Below, piece by piece: positions 1 to 7,106 of a DNA stretch of 33,477 bases. The notes beneath the pieces are model-generated. The model saw only the letters and a list, made by a program, of their open reading frames with translations. It searched no databases and was not told the DNA's origin. The stretch is taken from NCBI GenBank assembly GCA_019239975.1, contig JAFAZE010000016.1, forward strand, positions 1-33,477. The letters run 5' to 3'. The translations under genes were made by a program, and so were the position numbers. This DNA is from Streptosporangiaceae bacterium. GTDB taxonomy: Bacteria; Actinomycetota; Actinomycetes; Streptosporangiales; Streptosporangiaceae. Position 1 is the stretch's first letter, and every line of letters begins with the position of its first letter.

Positions 1-201
1 CCGCAGCCGCTCGCATACCTGGTAGCCGGACAGGCCGGGCAGCATCAGGTCGAGCACCACGGCGTCGTACTGGCCCTCCCGGGCCAGGTGCAGGCCGTCC
101 ACGCCGTCGTGGGCGACGTCGACGACGAACCCCTCGGCGGTCAGGCCACGCCGCACGGCCGAGGCGAGCCGCTGCTCGTCTTCCACCACTAGCACCCGCA
201 C
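1..201 (-). CDS. OmpR/PhoB-type response regulator, receiver domain (cut by window edge)
   Basis: The first 67 codons are visible from a GTG start at 199-201; the rest lies outside the window. The peptide begins VRVLVVEDEQRLASAVRRGL, a standard receiver fold. The acidic pair is at E7/D8 and the phospho-acceptor is D51 in VVLDLMLPG. The output domain is not seen, so the OmpR/PhoB assignment is inferred from the receiver style, which is typical of winged-helix regulators. It is divergent from the LolA-like/ABC operon 120 bp away. Response regulators commonly sit beside such ABC-2 exporter operons in actinomycetes, so control of that operon is a reasonable inference. A sensor kinase would be expected outside the window, downstream on the minus strand. 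Confidence 0.9.
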   Translation of the reverse strand, partial: MRVLVVEDEQRLASAVRRGLTAEGFVVDVAHDGVDGLHLAREGQYDAVVLDLMLPGLSGYQVCERLR

Positions 202-321
202 TTTTCCAGTGTGACCTATACCACCGGCTTCCCCGTACCGGCCTCTCAGGGTGCTCACAGCGCTCGCGCGGCACTGTTGACAGGAGCCGGGGGGGTACGC
301 TCCGATAACGGGTGAGGTGTC

Positions 322-1458
322 ATGGTTCAGGTACCGAGGCTGACCCGGCGGTCCAGGTGGGCCGTTCCGGCTGGCGTACTGGTCGTTACCGGCGGGGTCA
401 TGGCCGGGACGCTGATCTCCGCGGCCCAGGCCGCGCCCGGGCTGCCCGCGCGCAGCCCGGCCCAGCTGCTCGCCGAGGTGGCGAGCTCCACCACCCCGCC
501 GCTGACCGGGACGGTGGTGGAGACCGCGGCGTTCGGCCTGCCCGCGCTGCCCGCCACCGGCAACCCCACGTCGCTGTCCTCGCTGATCACCGGGTCGCAC
601 ACGATCCGGGTGTGGTACGCGAGCCCGGGGCACTTCCGGCTGGCCGCCCCCGAGTCGCTGAGCGAGAGCGACCTGATCAGGAACGGCAGCACCGCCTGGC
701 TGTGGCAGAGCACGCTGAACAAGGTGACCAAGTTCGCCCTTCCGGCGCATGCGCCCCAGACGGCCGTGCCTGAGCAGCCGATGACGCCGCAGCAGGCCGC
801 CCAGCAGGCGCTGGCCGCGGTCGGGCCGACCACCACGGTCCGGGTGGCCAGCAACGTGACGGTGGCCGGGCAGGCCGCCTACGCGCTGGTCCTCGCGCCC
901 AAGGACGCCAGGTCGCTGATCGGCCAGGTGCAGATCGACATCGACGGCCGCAACGGCGTGCCGCTCCGGCTGCAGATCTTCGCCCGCGGCGCGAGCAGCC
1001 CCGCGTTCCAGGTGGGCTACACCGCCATCGCGTTCGTCCGCCCGGCGTCCGCCGAGCTGAGCTTCACCCCGCCGCCGGGATCGGCGGTCAGCCAGGTGAA
1101 CCTGGCCGCCGGGGACGGGACCGGCACGGGCCACGCCACGTCCGGCTTCGCCGCGATCGGGTCCGGCTGGCTGACCGTGCTCAAGCTGCCGTCGTCCATG
1201 CTGACCCCGGGCGCCCCCGCCAGGGCCAGCAGCTCCAGCTCCCCGTACGGTGACAGCACGGCCGTGCTGAACGCCTTGCTCGGCTCGGCCCGCCACGTGC
1301 ACGGCGCCTGGGGCAGCGGCCGGCTGCTGCGGACCAGCCTGGTCTCGGTGCTCATTACCGACCAGGGCAGCGCGTTCGTCGGGGCCGTCCAGCCCAGCGT
1401 GCTGTACGCGGCGGCGGCCGCGTCCCCGGCTGTGCCCACTTCCGGCCAGGCACCTTGA
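322..1458 (+). CDS. LolA-like exported protein (DUF2092-type), ABC-operon associated
   Basis: This is a 378-residue protein. A basic N-terminus (LTRRSR) and a hydrophobic stretch (about residues 14-37, ending AAQAAPG) read as a signal peptide or anchor. The body is rich in beta-strand-like segments, such as GTVVETAAFGLP, IRVWYASPGHFRL and STAWLWQSTLNKV. These are typical of the LolA/LppX-like half-barrel proteins found next to ABC exporters in actinomycetes, which are thought to hold a lipid-like ligand outside the membrane. The ATG is preceded by GGTGAGG at about -10. A TTGACA lies at 277-282, but no well-spaced -10 follows it. The stop overlaps the TTG start of the ATPase gene by four bases, so the three genes form one operon. 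The family assignment rests on fold-like pattern and context, not on a catalytic motif. Confidence 0.72.
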   Translation: MVQVPRLTRRSRWAVPAGVLVVTGGVMAGTLISAAQAAPGLPARSPAQLLAEVASSTTPPLTGTVVETAAFGLPALPATGNPTSLSSLITGSHTIRVWYASPGHFRLAAPESLSESDLIRNGSTAWLWQSTLNKVTKFALPAHAPQTAVPEQPMTPQQAAQQALAAVGPTTTVRVASNVTVAGQAAYALVLAPKDARSLIGQVQIDIDGRNGVPLRLQIFARGASSPAFQVGYTAIAFVRPASAELSFTPPPGSAVSQVNLAAGDGTGTGHATSGFAAIGSGWLTVLKLPSSMLTPGAPARASSSSSPYGDSTAVLNALLGSARHVHGAWGSGRLLRTSLVSVLITDQGSAFVGAVQPSVLYAAAAASPAVPTSGQAP

Positions 1459-2384
1459 CCGCGATCTCGACCGGCGGGCTGACCAAGCGGTTCCGCGGCG
1501 GTCAGCTCGCCGTCGACCATATCGACCTGGACGTCCCGCACGGCTGCGTCTACGGGTTCCTCGGACCGAACGGGTCGGGCAAGACCACCACGATCCGGAT
1601 GCTGCTCGGCCTGGCCTTCCCGACCAGCGGCCGCGCCACCCTGCTTGACGTGCCGATGCCGGGCGGCGCCTCCCAGGTGCTGCACCGCGTCGGGTCGCTG
1701 GTGGAGGGGCCGGCCTTCTACCCGTACCTCAACGGCGAGGACAACCTGGCCCGCATGGACGCCGCGGACCGGACCGCCGACCCGCGGACGGCGGGCCGGC
1801 GAATCGGGGCCGCGCTGGACCGGGTGGGCCTGCTGCCGGCCGCGAAGAAGCGGTACCGGAACTACTCGCTCGGCATGAAACAGCGGCTGGCGATCGCCGC
1901 GGGCCTGCTCCGGCCCCGTGAGCTGATCATCCTCGACGAGCCGACGAACGGCCTCGACCCGCAGGGCACCCGCGAGGTACGGACGCTGATCCGGCAGATC
2001 GCCGCGGACGGCACCACCGTCTTCGTCTCCTCGCACCTGCTCGCCGAGGTCGAGCAGATCTGCTCGCACGTCGGGGTGATGCGCACCGGGCGGCTGGTCT
2101 TCCAGGGCCCGCTGGCGGAGCTGCGCCGCTCCGCCGCCGCCCGCGTCACCGTTCGGACCGCCGACCCCGAGGCGGCGGCGAAGGTGCTCGCCGCGCTCGG
2201 GCTGGCCGACGCGCTGGCCGGGTCGCACGAGGCGTCGGCCGTGCTCGGCGACGCCGAGCCCGAGCCGGTCTGCGCGGAACTCGTCCGCGCCGGGATCGGG
2301 GTACGCGGTTTCACGGTCGACGCGCCGAGCCTGGAGGACCTGTTCGTCGGGCTCACCGGGGAGGGCTTCGATGTCGACGGCTGA
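1455..2384 (+). CDS. ABC transporter ATP-binding protein
   Basis: This 309-residue ATPase of the ABC-2 exporter class acts at the inner face of the membrane with the permease that follows. Walker A is GPNGSGKT (37-44), the signature is YSLGMKQ (138-144) and Walker B is LIILDEP with E163. A switch-type SSHLLAEVEQ stretch follows. The C-terminal ~80 residues resemble the regulatory tail of drug or bacteriocin-type exporters. The start is TTG inside the four-base overlap TTGA with the preceding stop, which suggests translational coupling. No strong ribosome site is visible. The substrate is unknown; the LolA-like partner hints at a lipid or lipopeptide. Confidence 0.94.
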   Translation: MTAISTGGLTKRFRGGQLAVDHIDLDVPHGCVYGFLGPNGSGKTTTIRMLLGLAFPTSGRATLLDVPMPGGASQVLHRVGSLVEGPAFYPYLNGEDNLARMDAADRTADPRTAGRRIGAALDRVGLLPAAKKRYRNYSLGMKQRLAIAAGLLRPRELIILDEPTNGLDPQGTREVRTLIRQIAADGTTVFVSSHLLAEVEQICSHVGVMRTGRLVFQGPLAELRRSAAARVTVRTADPEAAAKVLAALGLADALAGSHEASAVLGDAEPEPVCAELVRAGIGVRGFTVDAPSLEDLFVGLTGEGFDVDG

Positions 2385-3309
2385 CCTGCCCGCGCCCGGA
2401 CCCGCGCCGGGAGCAGCGCCCGGACCCGTGCCCGCGGAAAGGGCCGAAGCGGTCCTGCCGGGGGTGAAACCACGTCCCGTTTGGTCATATCTGAGATTTT
2501 TCCGCTCTGAGCTGCGGCTCATTTTCCTGCGGCGGCGTAACCTCCTCCTGCTCGCGGTGACCGCGGCGTTCCCGCTGCTCATCGGCATCGCCCTGAGGCT
2601 GGCGGCACCGCGTCCCGGCAACGGCGGAAACGGCCCGGGCGTCGCGTTCTTCAACTCCCTCGCCGGGAACGGCGTGTTCCTCACGTTCATCGCGCTGAGC
2701 TCGCTGCTGATCCTGGTGCTGCCCATCGTCGTGTCCGTGGTGGCGGGGGATTCGGTGGCCGGCGAGGCCGGGTACGGCACGCTGCGCTACCTGCTCGCGG
2801 TGCCCGCGGGGCGCACCCGGCTGCTCTCGGTGAAACTGCTGGCGATCGCCGCCTGGGGACTGTGCGCGACGTTCGTCGTGTCGGCGGTGGCGCTGGTGGT
2901 CGGCGCCATCCTGTTCCCCGTCGGGCCGGTGACGCTGCTGTCCGGGGTCACCGTGCCGCTGGCCGAAGGGCTGCTCCGGCTCCTGTTCGTCACGCTGTAC
3001 GTCGCCGCGGCGATGGCCGCGCTCGGCGCGGTCGGGCTGGCCATCTCCACGCTGACCGAGCACGCCATCGGCGCCATCGCGGCCGTCATGGTCCTGGTGG
3101 TGGCCAGCGAGGTCGTCGACCAGGTGCCGCAGCTCGCGGCGATCGGCCCGTACCTGCCGACGCACTGGTGGCTGTCGTTCGACTCGGTGCTGCGAGCGCC
3201 GGTGGACACCTACGGCCTGCTGCACGGGCTGCTGTCGTTCGGCGTGTACCTGGTGCTGGCCGGCTCGTTCGCGTGGGCGCGCTTCACGTCCGCCGACGTC
3301 ACGAGCTGA
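2371..3309 (+). CDS. ABC-2 type transporter permease
   Basis: This 312-residue integral membrane protein has a Pro/Ala-rich N-terminal tail of about 40 residues. It then has about six hydrophobic segments, for example NLLLLAVTAAFPLLIGIAL, FIALSSLLILVLPIVVSVVA and AIAAVMVLVVASEVV. The stretch GDSVAGEAGYGTLRYLLAVPAGRTRLL is the usual cytoplasmic motif of ABC-2 permeases. Its ATG lies 14 bases inside the end of the ATPase gene. The gene ends 11 bases inside the 3' end of the convergent acyl-CoA ligase gene, so there is no room for a conventional terminator between them. Confidence 0.9.
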   Translation: MSTADLPAPGPAPGAAPGPVPAERAEAVLPGVKPRPVWSYLRFFRSELRLIFLRRRNLLLLAVTAAFPLLIGIALRLAAPRPGNGGNGPGVAFFNSLAGNGVFLTFIALSSLLILVLPIVVSVVAGDSVAGEAGYGTLRYLLAVPAGRTRLLSVKLLAIAAWGLCATFVVSAVALVVGAILFPVGPVTLLSGVTVPLAEGLLRLLFVTLYVAAAMAALGAVGLAISTLTEHAIGAIAAVMVLVVASEVVDQVPQLAAIGPYLPTHWWLSFDSVLRAPVDTYGLLHGLLSFGVYLVLAGSFAWARFTSADVTS

Positions 3310-5023
3310 GGTCTTCCTCCCAGAACTCCGCCGTCCCGCGGCCGTCCCGCGCCCGTGTCTCGCGGTCGCGAAGCTCAACGCGGCGGATCTTGCCGGAGAT
3401 CGTCTTCGGCAGCTCGCCGTAGAACTCGATGCGGCGGATCCGCTTGTACGGCGCGAGCCGCTCACCGCAGAACGCCAGGATCTCCCTCGCCAGCTCGGGG
3501 GATGGCTCGCGGGCGGCGGTGAGCTGGACGTACGCCTTCGGCACCGCGAGACGGACCGGGTCGGGCGACGGCACGACCGCCGCCTCGGCCACCGCCGGGT
3601 GCTCGACCAGGACGCTCTCCAGCTCGAACGGCGAGATGCGGTAGTCGGAGGCCTTGAACACGTCGTCCGTCCGCCCGACATAGGTGATGTACCCGTCGTC
3701 GTCCATGCTGGCGACGTCGCCCGTGTGGTAGTAGCCGCCCCGCATGGCCCCGGCCTCGAGCTCCGCGTCGCCCGCGTAGCCGGCCATCAGGCCGAGCGGC
3801 CGCGGCTCCAGGTCGAGGCAGATCTCCCCGTCGCGGGCCGGAACGCCGGTCACCGGGTCGACGAGGGTCACCTGGTACCCGGGCAGCGGACGGCCCATCG
3901 AGCCCGGGTGCACCTGCTGCCCGGGCGTGTTGCCGATCTGCGCCGTCGTCTCGGTCTGGCCGAAGCCGTCGCGCACGGTGATGCCCCAGGCCTTGCGGAC
4001 CTGGTCGATGACCTCGGGGTTGAGCGGCTCGCCCGCCGCGGCGCACTCCCGCAGCGACGTGACGTCGGCGGCGGTCAGGTCGGACTGGATGAGCATCCGC
4101 CAGACCGTCGGCGGCGCGCAGAACGTGCTGACGTTGCGCTCGCCGAACGCCGCGAGCAGCACCGGCGCCGAGAACCGCCGGTAGTTGAGGATCAGGATGG
4201 TCGCGCCGGCGTTCCACGGGGCGAACACGTTGCTCCAGGCGTGCTTCGCCCAGCCGGGGGAGGAGATGTTCAGGTGCACGTCGCCCGGCTGGATGCCGAT
4301 CCAGTACATGGTCGACAGGTGACCGGCCGGGTAGCTGGCGTGGGTGTGCGCGACGAGCTTCGGCTGCGCGGTCGTGCCGGACGTGAAGTACAGCAGCAGC
4401 GGGTCGTCCGCCCTGGTGACGCCGTCCGGCGTGAACCCCGGCGCGGCGGCCGCCGAGTCCGCGTACCGGTGCCATCCGCCCGCGGCCTCCTCGCCCCCCG
4501 CCGCCTCCTCGCCCGCCGCCACCGCGATCCGGGTCCAGTCGCCGGGGACGCCGCCGAACTTCGGCGCCTGCTCGGTGTCCGTGATCACGTGGCGGACGTC
4601 GCCGCGCACGATCCTGTCGGTGAGGTCCGCGGGCCGCAGCAGGGTCGACGCGGGGATGATCACCGCGCCGAGCTTCATCGCCCCGAGGATGACCTCCCAC
4701 AGCGGCACCACGTTGCCGAGCATCACCAGCACCCGGTCGCCGCGCCGGACGCCGAGGTCACGCAGCCAGCTCGCGACCTGCCCGGAACGGGCGGACAGCT
4801 CCGCGTACGTGCGGCCCGCCTGCCCGCCGTCGCCGGCCACCACCCGCAGCGCGTCGCGGTCCGGGTGCTCGGCGGCGATGACGTCGAACCAGTCGAGCGC
4901 CCAGTTGAACTCGCCGAGCGCGGGCCAGGAGAACTCCCGCCGGGCGGCGTCGTAGTCCTCCCGGTGGCGAAGCAGCAGGTCCCGCGCCCCCCGGAAGGCG
5001 GCGGTCGAAGCAGAGTCGGTCAT
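3299..5023 (-). CDS. Acyl-CoA ligase / AMP-dependent synthetase (medium-chain type)
   Basis: This is a 574-residue ANL-superfamily enzyme expected to activate a carboxylate with ATP to an acyl-AMP and then to acyl-CoA. The phosphate-binding motif is YFTSGTTAQPK (212-222). Later motifs include DGFGQTET, YYHTGDVASMDDDGYITYVGRTDD and the C-terminal PKTISGKIRR, with the probable catalytic lysine at 545. The spacing and the KASDYRISPFELE segment resemble medium-chain acyl-CoA ligases more than acetyl-CoA synthetase. I chose the ATG at 5021-5023 because AGGA lies 9-10 bases upstream and the protein starts MTDSAS; an in-frame ATG at 5057-5059 lacks this. A small duplication, GEEAAGGEEAAGG, sits at 171-183. 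The gene is divergent from the MFS gene with about 60 bp between starts. Confidence 0.9.
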   Translation of the reverse strand: MTDSASTAAFRGARDLLLRHREDYDAARREFSWPALGEFNWALDWFDVIAAEHPDRDALRVVAGDGGQAGRTYAELSARSGQVASWLRDLGVRRGDRVLVMLGNVVPLWEVILGAMKLGAVIIPASTLLRPADLTDRIVRGDVRHVITDTEQAPKFGGVPGDWTRIAVAAGEEAAGGEEAAGGWHRYADSAAAAPGFTPDGVTRADDPLLLYFTSGTTAQPKLVAHTHASYPAGHLSTMYWIGIQPGDVHLNISSPGWAKHAWSNVFAPWNAGATILILNYRRFSAPVLLAAFGERNVSTFCAPPTVWRMLIQSDLTAADVTSLRECAAAGEPLNPEVIDQVRKAWGITVRDGFGQTETTAQIGNTPGQQVHPGSMGRPLPGYQVTLVDPVTGVPARDGEICLDLEPRPLGLMAGYAGDAELEAGAMRGGYYHTGDVASMDDDGYITYVGRTDDVFKASDYRISPFELESVLVEHPAVAEAAVVPSPDPVRLAVPKAYVQLTAAREPSPELAREILAFCGERLAPYKRIRRIEFYGELPKTISGKIRRVELRDRETRARDGRGTAEFWEEDLSS

Positions 5024-5082
5024 TTCGCCATCCTGGCACCTCAGCCGCTGGTTATCCACGGCCGGCTTGACCTTGACCAGGG

Positions 5083-6429
5083 TTGAGGTTGCACCATCCT
5101 CTAGTGACCGATGACGGTGCAGGTGTGCGGAAGGCTGACCCGCCCGCGCCGGTTGCGGCCTTTGGGTTCACCAAACGGATCCGTGCGTCGCCTTATTACC
5201 CCGCCCTCACCCACCCGGTGCTCCGCCGCCTGCTGCCCGGCGTCGCGCTGTCCGCCCTGGGTGACGGGATGAGCGCGGTGGCGATCGCCTGGCTCGCGCT
5301 GCGCCTCGCGCCGGCGGGCGACCGCGGCCTGTGGGTCGGCGCCGCGGTCGCCGCGTACTCGCTGCCGGGAGCCGTGGGCGCCGTCGTGCTCGGCCGCTGG
5401 ATGCGCGGCCGCGGCGGCGCCGGGCTGGCGTTCGTGAACGCGTCTGCGCGGGCCGCGGCGCTCGGCCTGGTGGGCTGCCTGGCGATCGCGGGTGTGCTCG
5501 GCCTGCCCGCCTACGTGTGCCTGCTCGGCGCGTCGTCGCTGCTGAGCGCGTGGGGCCTGGCGGGCAGGTACACGCTGGTCGCCGACGCGCTGCCCGCGGG
5601 GCACCGGGTGGCGGGCAACACGATGTTCGGCGTGACCGACCAGGTCAGCCTGATGGTGGGCCCGGCACTCGCCGGTGTCGTGACCGCGCTGGCCGGCCCC
5701 GCCGTGGTGATCGCGGCGGACGCGGCCACCTGGGCGCTGCTGGCGGTCAGCTACGCGCGCGTCGCCCCGATGATGGCGCCGCCGTCCCCAGCCCCAGCGC
5801 CGTCCCCAGCCCCAGCGCCCTCTCCAACCCCACCGTCCGCGTGGTCGGTGATCCGCCGGAACCGCGTGCTGCTCGGCCTGCTCGCGCTCTCGTTCGTGTT
5901 CTACCTGCTGTACGGCCCGGTCGAGGTCGCGCTGCCGGTGCACGTGGCCACCGGCCTGCACGGGTCGGCGGCGCTGCTCGGCGTCTTCTGGGCGGTGTTC
6001 GGCGCGGGCGCGGTGGCCGGCGAGCTCGCGGCCCCGTTCCTGCGGCGCCTGCCGGTGTGGCCCACGATGACGGCAATCGTGCTCGGCTGGGGGCTCGCGC
6101 TGGTGCCGCTCGGGCTGGACACGCCGCTGTGGGCCGCGCTCGCCGCGTTCTGCGCGGGGGCCGTCATCTGGGGTCCCTGGACGTCGCTGTCCATGGCCGT
6201 GTTCCAGGACGCCAGCCCGCCCGGCACGCTGGCGGCCGTGCTCGCGGCCAGGGGCTCGCTGCTGATCGTCGCGTCGCCGCTGGGCACCGCGCTCGGCGGC
6301 CCGCTGGTCGCCGCGCTCGGCGCGCGCGGCACGCTGCTCGGCTCGGCGCTCGCCACGATCGCGCTCGCCGTGGTCACGATCGCCGTGCTGAGCTGGGCCT
6401 CGCGTGCCCGGGAACTCATACCGTCCTGA
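5083..6429 (+). CDS. Major facilitator superfamily transporter
   Basis: This is a polytopic protein of about 448 residues with some 10-12 hydrophobic segments. The first is LPGVALSALGDGMSAVAIAW. The pattern is that of MFS permeases of the MdtG/enterobactin-exporter-like type. A Pro/Ala/Ser repeat (PAPAPSPAPAPSPTPPS, near residue 235) forms the central cytoplasmic linker; at DNA level it is a short tandem repeat at about 5785-5830. The start is uncertain: TTG 5083, GTG 5104 and GTG 5125 are all in frame and none has a clear ribosome site. The shorter forms would remove only a non-conserved tail. The substrate cannot be read. The gene is divergent from the acyl-CoA ligase, which may reflect shared control. 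Confidence 0.85.
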   Translation: MRLHHPLVTDDGAGVRKADPPAPVAAFGFTKRIRASPYYPALTHPVLRRLLPGVALSALGDGMSAVAIAWLALRLAPAGDRGLWVGAAVAAYSLPGAVGAVVLGRWMRGRGGAGLAFVNASARAAALGLVGCLAIAGVLGLPAYVCLLGASSLLSAWGLAGRYTLVADALPAGHRVAGNTMFGVTDQVSLMVGPALAGVVTALAGPAVVIAADAATWALLAVSYARVAPMMAPPSPAPAPSPAPAPSPTPPSAWSVIRRNRVLLGLLALSFVFYLLYGPVEVALPVHVATGLHGSAALLGVFWAVFGAGAVAGELAAPFLRRLPVWPTMTAIVLGWGLALVPLGLDTPLWAALAAFCAGAVIWGPWTSLSMAVFQDASPPGTLAAVLAARGSLLIVASPLGTALGGPLVAALGARGTLLGSALATIALAVVTIAVLSWASRARELIPS

Positions 6430-6477
6430 GAAAACCCCTAGACTGGCCTTTTAACTACGGATGCCAGGCTGGATGCC

Positions 6478-6933
6478 ATGACTCAACCACTGCCGCGTGA
6501 CGCGGCGCGGGCACGTGACGCCGCGCGGGCGTTGGCCGAACGCGAGCGGGGCCGGTACCGGCTCAACGCCACGACCACCGCGGTCGGCCTGGCCAGCGTC
6601 GTCGCCGTCGGCGCGGTCGCGCTCGGCCTACCGGGCTCGGCGCACAAGACGGCGACGCCGGGCTCAGGCGCCACGCGCGGCTCGTCGGTGTCCGGCAGGA
6701 GCAGCGGCTCCGGCTCCCCGGCTTCGGGTTCGGGTTCGGGTTCGTCCAAGTCAGGCTCTTCGAGTTCCGGCTCCTCGAGCTCGTCCACCTCGGGCTCCTC
6801 CGGTACGGGCCCCCCGAGCTCGAATTCTTCGGGCTCGGGATCGTCCGGCAACTCCGGCAGCGGCCTGGGAGGTTCATCGTCCGCCCCGTCGTCGAGTTCC
6901 GGTAGCCCGGTATCCACCTCCGGCGGAAGCTGA
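6478..6933 (+). CDS. Ser/Gly-rich membrane-anchored protein upstream of apbE
   Basis: This 151-residue protein has a charged cytoplasmic N-terminus (1-30, rich in Arg/Ala/Glu) and one transmembrane helix (about 32-51, TAVGLASVVAVGAVALGLPG). A long Ser/Gly low-complexity tail (from about 62) is predicted to lie outside the cell. No globular domain is visible. The first tail residues contain P-G-S-G-A-T-R-G-S-S (61-70). SGAT is also the core of the ApbE flavinylation motif in NqrC/RnfG proteins, with Thr66 in the acceptor place; in such a Ser/Gly-rich tail this may be chance. The gene begins a tight cluster: a 55-codon ORF starts 5 bases after its stop and overlaps the start of apbE. At DNA level the tail includes TTCGGG repeats near 6725. 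Confidence 0.75.
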   Translation: MTQPLPRDAARARDAARALAERERGRYRLNATTTAVGLASVVAVGAVALGLPGSAHKTATPGSGATRGSSVSGRSSGSGSPASGSGSGSSKSGSSSSGSSSSSTSGSSGTGPPSSNSSGSGSSGNSGSGLGGSSSAPSSSSGSPVSTSGGS

Positions 6934-6938
6934 CCCCC

Positions 6939-7106
6939 ATGGCGCTTCGCCTTACCCCCCAGGCGCAGCTACCCCGCGCCACCCCGGTACCCCGCGCCAC
7001 CCCGGTACCCCGCGCCACCCCAGTACCCCCGCCGGCCCGAACCCCCCGCCGTTTGGGTGCGATCCGTGCTGTCATGGCGACGCGCATCGCACCCAAATCG
7101 CGATGA
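6939..7106 (+). CDS. Possible 55-residue leader peptide overlapping the apbE start
   Basis: This short ORF starts with ATG 5 bases after the Ser/Gly-rich gene, and its TGA (7104-7106) overlaps the ATG of apbE (7103) in the form ATGA, the usual sign of translational coupling. A GGCGGAAG lies 10-17 bases upstream of its start. The predicted peptide is Pro/Thr/Arg-rich and carries three copies of PRATPV encoded by an 18-bp tandem repeat. Its 3' third contains a perfect 12-bp inverted repeat. I do not recognise a family. It could be a genuine leader peptide controlling apbE, or a chance ORF in GC-rich DNA. Its position is the only real support. Confidence 0.4.
   Translation: MALRLTPQAQLPRATPVPRATPVPRATPVPPPARTPRRLGAIRAVMATRIAPKSR
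6970..7023 (+). repeat. 18-bp tandem repeat, three copies
   Basis: Three consecutive 18-bp units begin at 6970, 6988 and 7006, each of the form TACCCCGCGCCACCCCGG; the last has one change. The period is a multiple of three, so the repeat keeps frame. In the 55-codon ORF it encodes PRATPV three times. Confidence 0.9.
7052..7097 (+). promoter_or_regulatory. Perfect 12-bp inverted repeat just before apbE
   Basis: Left arm TTTGGGTGCGAT (7052-7063) and right arm ATCGCACCCAAA (7086-7097) are exact reverse complements separated by 22 nt. The right arm ends 5 bases before the apbE ATG. As RNA it would form a hairpin covering the normal place of the apbE ribosome site, and it lies inside the leader ORF. 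No T-run follows, so a simple terminator is unlikely. A protein operator is the alternative. Confidence 0.6.

Noticed and set aside
277..309. Promoter for the LolA-like operon from TTGACA at 277-282
   Set aside because: The nearest -10-like words are at 13 or 21 bases spacing, so the match was not kept as a separate feature.
1017..2780. Large minus-strand frame of 587 codons over the ABC operon
   Set aside because: It is antisense to three well-supported genes, with low-complexity Arg/Gly/Asp content and no motif.
3299..3309. Eleven-base overlap of the convergent permease and acyl-CoA ligase genes as an error
   Set aside because: Both C-termini read naturally and tail-to-tail overlaps of this size are common, so no frameshift is needed.
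6497..7102. Upstream extension of the ApbE frame (about 200 codons)
   Set aside because: It overlaps the whole Ser/Gly-rich gene in another frame, is Arg/Pro-rich noise and has no start codon near the family domain.
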